A DNA stretch of 18,547 nucleotides from Thermoleophilia bacterium (lineage in GTDB: Bacteria > Actinomycetota > Thermoleophilia > Gaiellales > SKUG01), in NCBI GenBank assembly GCA_025964455.1, contig JAOPYU010000100.1, positions 1-18,547 of the forward strand. Direction: 5' to 3'. Below, piece after piece: positions 6,515 through 12,104 of this stretch (position 1 is the first letter of the stretch; each line of letters begins with the position of its first letter). A model generated the notes under the pieces. That model was not told the origin of the DNA. It saw only the letters and a list, made by a program, of their open reading frames with translations, and did not search any database. Position numbers and translations under genes: made by a program.

Positions 6515-7384
6515 CTATCTTTGGACAGGCGGCAGGTCTGCGACGGTCGAGGAGCGAACCGTCGGGGTTGCGGCGGATCGGTCCACGAGCTGGACCTGGC
6601 CACCCGCGATCGCGGCCAGCACGCGCTCGCGCAGCGCATGTTCGGTGACGAATCCTGCGGCGTCGGCATCCTCGCCGGGACGGGCCCGGCCATCCCCCAC
6701 GAGCTCGGTGCCCAGGTGGTTGTTGGCGGTGTCCATGGCCCGGGAGAACGAGTCGTTGTTGTCCTGGCCGTCGCGCTCGTGGGCCTCGCCCGCGGCGATC
6801 GCGAGTTCGTGTGCCTCGGTCGGCGCCGTGCCGTGCTCGCGCATCGCGCGCAGCGAGAACAGCGCCGCGGCGAAGGTGTGGCGGAAGGCATCCTGCGGGC
6901 CGTCGAGCGGCTCGCGGGGACCGTAGAGGCGCTCCTGGGAGCTGCGCGCCGCGTCTGCCACGCCGAGGCCGAGCGATGCGAGCCACGGCTTGGTCGGGTG
7001 GCTCACGACGAACCAGAGCTGCGCCTTGCGATCGAGCGCGATCAGGTCGAGCTGCCGCTTCACGGCGCCGCCCGAGAGGTGATCGGCGACCAGCAGCGAC
7101 GCGCCGAGGCCAGCTCCGAGCGCGCCACCCTTCCAGGCACCGCTCGCGAGCGCAGCTGCGCCCCAGCCGGCGCCCGTCGAGCGCAGCAGCAGGGCCCCGG
7201 CGCCCAGGCCGATCCCGGCGGCCCAGCCGAGGGTCCCGGCGATCGGCAGCAGCGGCGCCTTCCTGGGCAGGTCGGGCGTGGTCGAGGCGAGGCGAGCATC
7301 GACGCTCGCACCCGAACGATTCGGGGCGGGCGCCGGGCCGGGCGTCGGTGACGGCGTGAGCCGGATGGGGGAGATGTCAGTCAT
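6515..7384 (-). CDS. DAFRH/HE/NN-motif protein with membrane segments (DUF6973-like)
   Basis: The 289-aa product has a Pro/Ser-rich disordered N-terminus (1-45) and a Gly/Ala-rich hydrophobic stretch (46-100) that could form two to three membrane helices. The C-terminal globular domain (about 120-265) carries three polar clusters: D165-AFRH169, E200-AHE203 and M217-DTANNHLG225. This spacing resembles the DUF6973-type domain seen in some toxin C-termini and phage or secreted proteins, where the His, Glu, Asp and Asn are thought to form a hydrolytic or metal site. There is no cysteine and so no lipobox. The ATG at 7384 overlaps the TGA of the LspA-like gene by four bases (ATGA), so the two are coupled. 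The activity is not established; a membrane-anchored hydrolase is the best inference. Confidence 0.75.
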   Translation of the reverse strand: MTDISPIRLTPSPTPGPAPAPNRSGASVDARLASTTPDLPRKAPLLPIAGTLGWAAGIGLGAGALLLRSTGAGWGAAALASGAWKGGALGAGLGASLLVADHLSGGAVKRQLDLIALDRKAQLWFVVSHPTKPWLASLGLGVADAARSSQERLYGPREPLDGPQDAFRHTFAAALFSLRAMREHGTAPTEAHELAIAAGEAHERDGQDNNDSFSRAMDTANNHLGTELVGDGRARPGEDADAAGFVTEHALRERVLAAIAGGQVQLVDRSAATPTVRSSTVADLPPVQR

Positions 7385-7830
7385 CGCAGGGCCAGCCCGA
7401 TCCCGCCGAGCACCAACCCGGCACCGATCGCCAGGTCGGCAGCATTGAGCACGCCGAGCGGCGTGGCGAGGTAGTCGGTCACGCGCCCGCGCGTCGCGCG
7501 GTCGACCAGGTTCGCCGCCATGCCGCCCGCGACCAGTCCGGCGCCGAGCTGCACGGCGAGCGGGCGCCGGGTTGCGATCCCGGCGCCGGCAATGCCGAGC
7601 GCAAGCAGTCCGCCCACGCCGATCATCGCGCGACCGAGGCCGTCGCTGTTGCTCGCCGACGCGATGCCGGCCTCGTTGGTTCGACGCACGAGCCGGGTGC
7701 CGAGCGGGCCGCGTGCGCGCTCGCCCTCGTCGAGGGCGTGCTCTGCCGCGACCTTGAGCGCGCGATCGACCACGATGGTCCCCGCGGCCGCTCCGGCCGT
7801 GATCAGTGCTGCTCGCCCGACACCCGTCAT
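7381..7830 (-). CDS. Divergent signal peptidase II (LspA)-like membrane protein
   Basis: The 149-aa product has the layout of lipoprotein signal peptidase, an intramembrane aspartic protease. Residues 20-26 (VVDRALK) match the first-helix DxxxK motif. Asn52 in TNEAGIA matches the NxGxAF motif, though the Phe is missing. Residues 102-120 (GGMAANLVDRATRGRVTDY) match GGxxGNxxDRxxxGxVxD, and 129-136 (NAADLAIG) match the FNxAD motif. The two catalytic aspartates would be Asp110 and Asp132, both present. Four hydrophobic segments are visible. It is shorter than a housekeeping LspA (about 160-170 aa) and unusually rich in Ala and Gly. It sits between the Gly-rich membrane protein (15-nt gap) and the DAFRH-motif gene (ATGA overlap). 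It is probably a specialised paralogue, not the main LspA. Confidence 0.7.
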   Translation of the reverse strand: MTGVGRAALITAGAAAGTIVVDRALKVAAEHALDEGERARGPLGTRLVRRTNEAGIASASNSDGLGRAMIGVGGLLALGIAGAGIATRRPLAVQLGAGLVAGGMAANLVDRATRGRVTDYLATPLGVLNAADLAIGAGLVLGGIGLALR

Positions 7831-7845
7831 CTCGTCAGTCAGCCC

Positions 7846-8286
7846 CTAGTAGCCGTCGCCGCGCGACGTGCCGCCGCCCGGGTAGTAGCCGGTGTCAGGG
7901 TAGTCCTCGCGACCGCCGTCACCGTCACGGTCGGTGTAGCCGCCGTCGTAGTTCGGGTTGTCATAGGGGTACGGGTCGTAGCCGCCCGGATACGGGCGAG
8001 GGTCGACGCCCGGGTAGTCGCAGTCGGCGTCGCCGTAGTAGTCGCAGTAGCCATCGCGCTGCGAGGAGCTCGCGTTGCCGATGAGCGCCGCACCGAGCGC
8101 GGTCGCGGCGATCGCCGCACCGATCCCGAGGCCGATCATCGGGTGGCCCTTGATCTTGCCGATGATGCCGCCAGCCGCGAGGCCACCGGCAGCGATCGTG
8201 CCCAACGCGATGTTCTTGGGCGAGACGATGTCTCGCTGCTTCGGCGCGCCGATGTTCGGCAGGCTCAATCCCATGATCGACGTCAT
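7846..8286 (-). CDS. Gly-rich membrane protein with Tyr/Asp/Gly/Pro tail
   Basis: I do not recognise a family for this 146-aa protein. Residues 1-24 are polar. Residues 26-44 and 50-70 form two Gly/Ala-rich hydrophobic helices joined by KIKGHP, a glycine-zipper-like hairpin. From 74 on the sequence is a low-complexity acidic tail rich in Tyr, Asp, Gly and Pro, with Cys81 and Cys89 the only cysteines; neither follows a lipobox. The tail is presumably exposed outside the membrane, which is an inference. The ATG at 8286 has an AAGGGA ribosome binding site about 8 nt upstream. It is the first gene of the operon with the LspA-like and DAFRH-motif genes. Confidence 0.75.
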   Translation of the reverse strand: MTSIMGLSLPNIGAPKQRDIVSPKNIALGTIAAGGLAAGGIIGKIKGHPMIGLGIGAAIAATALGAALIGNASSSQRDGYCDYYGDADCDYPGVDPRPYPGGYDPYPYDNPNYDGGYTDRDGDGGREDYPDTGYYPGGGTSRGDGY

Positions 8287-8458
8287 ACGTCGTGTCCCTT
8301 CGTCCCGCTGGGCCCAGTCCCGCCGCGCGCGTCCAACACGCAGCCAAGGGCACAGCCATGTCCCACGCCCGTCTATCGAGGACGGCGAGACACGCGATTC
8401 AGGGCAACCGGCGCGGGCCGGAAGGATTCAGGAGGAGGAGGGAGGCGCGGCGCGCAGC
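8287..8458. other. Intergenic spacer between the Gly-rich and 69-aa genes
   Basis: The upstream side of the three-gene operon should hold its promoter here, but I find no convincing -35/-10 pair beyond the AAGGGA ribosome binding site. GATTCAGG occurs twice (near 8396 and 8425), and a purine-rich AGGAGGAGGAGGGAGG run lies next to the stop of the 69-aa gene. No gene is called. Confidence 0.4.
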
Positions 8459-8668
8459 TCAGCTGGCGGCGTCGCGGATCTCGTCGTTGCGGCGCAGGCG
8501 GCGCTGCAGCAGCTCCCAGGCGTTGGCCTCGGCGCCCTCGTAGTGGGAGCGGTCGGCCTCGCGCAGCAGGCGCAGGTAATCGACCCACGCCGAACGGCGC
8601 CGTCGCTCCCAGGCCGCCACGGCTGCGTCGTCGATCGCCGGAATCTGACTCCATCGTGCAGTCGTCAT
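8459..8668 (-). CDS. Small helical hypothetical protein (69 aa)
   Basis: I do not recognise this protein. The 69 residues are mostly helical and charged: after MTTARWSQIPAIDDAAVAAW comes an Arg-rich stretch, then YLRLLREADRSHYEGAEANA and WELLQRRLRRNDEIR. Four Trp and the repeated Arg/Glu pattern suggest a small folded helical bundle. The ATG at 8668 is preferred to the longer reading because that extension would run through the divergent promoter region, and because a TACACT box (8676-8681) lies 7 nt upstream, suggesting a leaderless transcript. The gene diverges from the HD-domain gene. Confidence 0.6.
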   Translation of the reverse strand: MTTARWSQIPAIDDAAVAAWERRRRSAWVDYLRLLREADRSHYEGAEANAWELLQRRLRRNDEIRDAAS

Positions 8669-8675
8669 GCGTCGA

Positions 8676-8681
8676 AGTGTA
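8676..8681 (-). promoter_or_regulatory. Candidate -10 box of the 69-aa gene
   Basis: On the minus strand TACACT fits TANNNT, with 7 nt between it and the ATG at 8668. The transcript would start within a base or two of the start codon. No clear -35 is seen. Confidence 0.4.
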
Positions 8682-8760
8682 GCGGAGGTCGCGGATACCG
8701 GGGAGCAACCCGGATCCCAGCGGCGGTGCGACACGCCCCAGTGCTCGAGCAGCACGCTCC

Positions 8761-8790
8761 CTGACCGACATCGGCGCAGTCGGGAATACT
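8761..8790 (+). promoter_or_regulatory. Candidate promoter for a leaderless HD-domain gene
   Basis: CTGACC (8761-8766) and AATACT (8785-8790) are separated by 18 nt and match sigma-70 consensus at four of six bases each. The expected start, 7 nt after the -10, is the A of the ATG at 8797. No ribosome binding site is present, which supports a leaderless mRNA. Confidence 0.5.
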
Positions 8791-8796
8791 CCGCGC

Positions 8797-9345
8797 ATGC
8801 CGACGCCGCCGCTGACACCCGAACAGTTCTCCGTCCTCGTCGAGCTCGCGCGAACCGATTCGCAGCTGATCGGCTCGCCCGACCACGGCGAGGGGCACTG
8901 GCTCGACGTTGCGAACGTCGGGCTCCAGCTCGCAGCCGCAGACGCGCGTGTCGACCCGCACGGCATCGTGCTGTTCGCGCTGCACCACGACTGCCGCCGC
9001 ATCAGCGAAGGTCATGACCCGGCACACGGCGACCGCGGCGCAGCAGTCCTGGCAGCCGGCTTCCGAGCGCTCGGGATCCCGGAGCTGCCGCCCGCGGTGC
9101 AGACGGTGCACCGCGCATGTGAACTGCATCACGGCGGGCACGTCGAGCGCGACGATGCCACGATCGGCGCCTGCTGCGACGCGGACCGGCTGCTGCTGCC
9201 GCGGGTCGGGATCACCCCGGATCCCGCGTACCTGTTCACCGACCTCGCGAAGCGCCACGCGGTCGAAGGTGGGCTGGTGACGACGGCATCGGATGAGCGC
9301 AGCTGGCTCGACCTGTGGAGCGCGGCCACCGACGCCGCTGGCTGA
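8797..9345 (+). CDS. HD-domain protein (putative metal-dependent phosphohydrolase)
   Basis: The 182-aa product looks like a small HD-superfamily hydrolase. H30-GEGH34 supplies the first metal-ligand histidine, A61-LHHDC66 carries the HD pair (His64, Asp65), H77-GDRG is the next conserved helix, E109-LHHGGH115 follows, and C126-CDADRL131 supplies the last Asp (128 or 130). Such enzymes cleave phosphomonoesters or cyclic dinucleotides in the cytosol; the substrate is unknown. The start at 8797 is backed by the promoter at leaderless distance. Its stop is 4 nt from the stop of the convergent 257-aa gene. Confidence 0.82.
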   Translation: MPTPPLTPEQFSVLVELARTDSQLIGSPDHGEGHWLDVANVGLQLAAADARVDPHGIVLFALHHDCRRISEGHDPAHGDRGAAVLAAGFRALGIPELPPAVQTVHRACELHHGGHVERDDATIGACCDADRLLLPRVGITPDPAYLFTDLAKRHAVEGGLVTTASDERSWLDLWSAATDAAG

Positions 9346-9349
9346 CGCC

Positions 9350-10123
9350 TCAGCTCACGTCGAGCGGTGCACCGGGATCGGGCGCGCCGGCGTACAGACC
9401 TCGCGGCTCGTGCTCCCACGCCTCGATGCCGCCCGGAGCGGGGCGATCGATGAAGCCGTAGCGCTCGTCGTACTCGGACTCGATCTCGCGCGCCAGGCCG
9501 TAGGACGGCACGCGTCCCGCAAGCACTCGCGAGGCTGCGGCGAGCTGCAGCTGCGCCTCGTGGCGGGTGGCCTCGGCCCCGTAGCGGAGTGCCTTCTGGA
9601 TCGAGCCGGGCAGGTCGCCGACCTCGAAGGTCCCGGGCGAGCGGACCTGGAGCTCGACGCGGCTGCGTGTGATCACCATGCGCACGGTGGCGCCTTCCCA
9701 CACGTTGGTGACGTCCGCGAGGATGCGATTCAGCCGAACCGGCTGCGCGCGACGGGTCGATCCGTGGCGCAGGTCGGTGGCGCGGTGCTTGGATCCCGGC
9801 ACCACGCGCGGGCGGAACTGACCCCGGCGCGCACTGCGCAGCGCACCGAGCGTCGGGCGCCACGCCTCCTGTGCACCCGCCACGGTCTCGGCGACCGCCC
9901 ACTCGACCTTGCCGAGCGCCTGCTGCAGCCCTGCGCTGAGCGGTTCGTGGAAGCCGGCGATGCGCTGCGCCTCGGCGCCGCCATCGAGGTAGACGTCGAG
10001 GGTCCGGTGGTCACGGAGGCGATCGTTGTCGTCGCTTGAGGCCCATCCGCGCCAGCGCCAGATGGTGTCGACTGCGGCGATGGATACATCCACGTGCCGT
10101 ATGACGAACCTCGAACCGTCCAT
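9350..10123 (-). CDS. Hypothetical protein (257 aa)
   Basis: I cannot assign a family. The N-terminal part (1-60) has alternating strands and a Trp-rich WRWRGW at 22-27. The middle (about 62-130) runs from a helix, GLQQALGKVEWAVAETVAG, into a very basic segment (SARRGQFRPRVVPGSKHRAT). Residues 140-165 look like a strand pair (WEGATVRMVITRSRVELQVR), and 170-215 a long helical region. There are no membrane helices and no signal peptide, so it is probably cytosolic and, given the basic stretch, perhaps binds nucleic acid, which is speculative. The ATG at 10123 is preceded by TACGGT at leaderless distance. It is convergent with the HD-domain gene. Confidence 0.75.
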   Translation of the reverse strand: MDGSRFVIRHVDVSIAAVDTIWRWRGWASSDDNDRLRDHRTLDVYLDGGAEAQRIAGFHEPLSAGLQQALGKVEWAVAETVAGAQEAWRPTLGALRSARRGQFRPRVVPGSKHRATDLRHGSTRRAQPVRLNRILADVTNVWEGATVRMVITRSRVELQVRSPGTFEVGDLPGSIQKALRYGAEATRHEAQLQLAAASRVLAGRVPSYGLAREIESEYDERYGFIDRPAPGGIEAWEHEPRGLYAGAPDPGAPLDVS

Positions 10124-10129
10124 GCCCGT

Positions 10130-10135
10130 ACCGTA
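10130..10135 (-). promoter_or_regulatory. Candidate -10 box of the 257-aa gene
   Basis: On the minus strand TACGGT lies six bases before the ATG at 10123, so the expected start falls on the A of the codon. The same hexamer is the predicted -10 of the YceI operon. No clear -35 is seen. Confidence 0.4.
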
Positions 10136-10217
10136 CTTGGGCCGTCGGATGCACGCGGTGCCGCGGTTTTCGCGCGGTTTCGGGTGAGTGAGCGGTCGCT
10201 CATCACCGCGAGAAGTA

Positions 10218-10259
10218 CCTGCAAACGCACACGGGGCGAATTCGGCCTGCGTGTGCAGG
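10218..10259 (-). terminator. Candidate stem-loop downstream of peroxiredoxin
   Basis: CCTGCAAACGC (10218-10228) and GCGTGTGCAGG (10249-10259) pair over 11 bp with one mismatch around a 20-nt loop. It starts 36 nt past the peroxiredoxin stop. There is no U-run after it, so it may end or stabilise the transcript only weakly. Confidence 0.35.
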
Positions 10260-10294
10260 CCGGATCCGCCCCGGGCAGCGTCGTTCGCGCAGCC

Positions 10295-10927
10295 TCAGCT
10301 GGTGGGCTGCGGCGTCGTGCGCAGGTACGGCTTCACCGTCACATAGCCCGGGAAGCGCTCGGCGGCGGCCTCGTCGCTCACGGCGGCCGTGATGATGACG
10401 TCCTCGCCCGCGCGCCAGTTGGCCGGCGTCGCGACCTGGTGCTTGGCGGTCAGCTGCAGCGAATCGATCGTCCGCAGGATCTCGGTGAAGTCCCGGCCCG
10501 TCGCCGCGGGGTAGGTGAGCGAGAGCTTCACCTTCTTGTCCGGTCCGATCACGAAGACCGAGCGGACGGTCATCGTGTCGGATGCGTTCGGGTGGATCAT
10601 CCCGTAAGCGTCCGCGATCGATCGGTCCTTGTCCGCGATCAGCGGGAAGTTGACCGACGCGCCGGTGACGTCCTTGATGTCCTCGGTCCACTGGCCGTGG
10701 TTGGCGAGCGAGTCGACGCTCAGGCCGACGACCTTCACGCCGCGCTTGTCGAACTCGGGCTTGAGCGCCGCGACGGCGCCAAGCTCCGTCGTGCAGACGG
10801 GCGTGAAGTCGGCCGGGTGCGAGAAGAGCACGCCCCAGCTGTCGCCGAGGTAGTCGTGGAAGTGCAGCTCGCCCTCGGTGGTCTCTGCGGTGAAATCGGG
10901 GGCAACGTCGCCCAGCTGGATCGCCAT
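10295..10927 (-). CDS. 1-Cys peroxiredoxin (Prx6/AhpC-TSA family)
   Basis: The 210-aa product reduces hydrogen peroxide and organic peroxides through a peroxidatic cysteine. It starts with LGDVAPDFTAETTEG (5-19), a thioredoxin-fold opening. The active site is H37-PADFTPVC45-TTE, with the conserved Pro, Thr and peroxidatic Cys45. There is no second cysteine, so it is a 1-Cys enzyme whose reductant comes from elsewhere. The C-terminal part (GEDVIITAAVSDEAAAERFP) is the Prx6-type extension, and the length is typical. The ATG at 10927 has GAGGA at good spacing; the longer reading upstream runs into regulatory sequence. An inverted repeat and a GTTGCG..GCAAT palindrome lie upstream. Confidence 0.95.
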   Translation of the reverse strand: MAIQLGDVAPDFTAETTEGELHFHDYLGDSWGVLFSHPADFTPVCTTELGAVAALKPEFDKRGVKVVGLSVDSLANHGQWTEDIKDVTGASVNFPLIADKDRSIADAYGMIHPNASDTMTVRSVFVIGPDKKVKLSLTYPAATGRDFTEILRTIDSLQLTAKHQVATPANWRAGEDVIITAAVSDEAAAERFPGYVTVKPYLRTTPQPTS

Positions 10928-10980
10928 GTCGGTCAGTCCTCGTGTCTCGGAAGTCGGATGTCGCGAGCGCATCGCCCGCA

Positions 10981-11013
10981 TCGCATTCCATACTAGATCA
11001 CTAGGGAATGCGA
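10981..11013. promoter_or_regulatory. Inverted repeat upstream of peroxiredoxin
   Basis: TCGCATTCC (10981-10989) and GGAATGCGA (11005-11013) are perfect 9-bp arms around the 15-nt ATACTAGATCACTAG. It is 54 nt before the peroxiredoxin start. The AT-rich centre reads TAGTAT on the minus strand, a possible -10, so the repeat could be an operator over a promoter. It is also downstream of the 307-aa gene, but no U-run supports a terminator. Confidence 0.55.
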
Positions 11014-11045
11014 GGGGGCGTGAATGCGGTTCGAAGGTGCACATT

Positions 11046-11059
11046 ATTGCGCCCGCAAC
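11046..11059. promoter_or_regulatory. Third GTTGCG..GCAAT-type palindrome
   Basis: On the minus strand this reads GTTGCGGGCGCAAT, close to the two YceI operators (GTTGCGYGCGCAAC). On the plus strand of YceI site 1 and the minus strand here the flank ATGGTTGCG is also shared. It lies about 120 nt before the peroxiredoxin start. It may be a weaker site for the same regulator. Confidence 0.4.
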
Positions 11060-11089
11060 CATCTGGCGAATCCGAGGCCCCGCAAAGCG

Positions 11090-12013
11090 TCACCCGCCGG
11101 CCCGGGAATCCATGAGCAGGTCGAACCAGTAGGGCGCCTTTGCGTTGCGTGGCAACTGCACGTCGGCCTCGTCGGCGAGCTCCTCGAGCAACGTCTCGAT
11201 GAGCCCGTAGCCGTGGCCGACGTCGTAGAACGCCGCGAGGTCGGGGAGGCGGCCGAGCGCGTCGCGCTGCGTGCGGAGCGAACCGGCCGCCTCCGCGACG
11301 GCGCCCCGGCGCGTGCGGGCATGCGCCTCGAGCGCTGCCGGACCCTGGTCGAGGGACCACTGCAGCGACATCGCCTCGCACACGTGACGAGCGACGCTCA
11401 CGAACGGGGAGATCACCTCGTCGTGCCACGAGCGCTCCGTGCGGCAGCGGCGCAGCCGCGTGCCGAGCTCGGTCGCCAGCTCGCGCTCCATGTGGCGTGT
11501 GCGCTCGGCGACTCGACCCTGCAGGTACCCGGCGGCGACGATCCGGTACAGGCCCTGCATGAGCGTCGTGGGGGAGCGTGCGTTGACGAACTGCACGAAG
11601 TGCAGGTCGCAGCCCGGGATGAACTCCAGCCATCCGACGCCCGCAAGCGCCATGATCGCCGTCGCCGATCGGGCGACCTCATCGAACGTGCACGGATCGA
11701 GGGCGACTTTCAGGTCGGCCGCAGCGAGCATCCGGTCCGCCTCCGCGACGAGTGGCTCGGTGACCCCGAGCGCGGCTGCTGCCTGGTCGATCGTCAGCTC
11801 GTGGTCGTCCAGCGCCGCATCGATCGCCGCCATCGCCTCGTCGATCGTGCGCGCGAGCTCCAGGCGAAGGTCGCGGTCGACCCGGAACTCCTCGCGCAGT
11901 CGCCACGTCAGGTCGGCGGCCTCGGTGCAGCGGTCACGCAGCAGGGCCAGCATCGCGTCGAGCAGCTCGTCGTCGGTCTCGGTTCGCGGCATGAGGATCA
12001 TCGCGTCGGGCAT
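11090..12013 (-). CDS. Hypothetical protein (307 aa), helical
   Basis: I do not recognise this protein. It is almost all helix, with a heptad-like charged N-terminal half. Residues 73-96 (LTIDQAAAALGVTEPLVAEA and onward) fit a helix-turn-helix pattern, so DNA binding is possible. The middle has a hydrophobic, aromatic cluster (MALAGVGWLEFIPGCDLHFV), and the end includes FYDVGHGYGLIETLLEEL and APYWFDLLMD. There is no signal peptide or membrane helix. The ATG at 12013 has a GGAG site 6 nt upstream; an internal ATG at 11992 is less likely. It follows the nuclease-helicase by 91 nt on the same strand, and an operon is plausible. Two CACGTG hexamers (12067 and 12079) lie upstream. Confidence 0.75.
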   Translation of the reverse strand: MPDAMILMPRTETDDELLDAMLALLRDRCTEAADLTWRLREEFRVDRDLRLELARTIDEAMAAIDAALDDHELTIDQAAAALGVTEPLVAEADRMLAAADLKVALDPCTFDEVARSATAIMALAGVGWLEFIPGCDLHFVQFVNARSPTTLMQGLYRIVAAGYLQGRVAERTRHMERELATELGTRLRRCRTERSWHDEVISPFVSVARHVCEAMSLQWSLDQGPAALEAHARTRRGAVAEAAGSLRTQRDALGRLPDLAAFYDVGHGYGLIETLLEELADEADVQLPRNAKAPYWFDLLMDSRAGG

Positions 12014-12104
12014 CGTGGCTCCAGTCGATCGAGGGGTCTGGACCCATCGTCGGGGAGTTCGTGTGACACGTGTCGCGCCACGTGCGCCAGAAGTGTGCCG
12101 AGTG

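Noticed and set aside
7381..7830. Housekeeping lspA
   Set aside because: It is shorter, lacks the Phe of the NxGxAF motif and is in an unusual operon, so it is called LspA-like without a symbol.
8925..8945. GACGTTGCGAACGTC palindrome near 8905
   Set aside because: It is inside the HD-domain coding sequence and is explained by codon use in GC-rich DNA.
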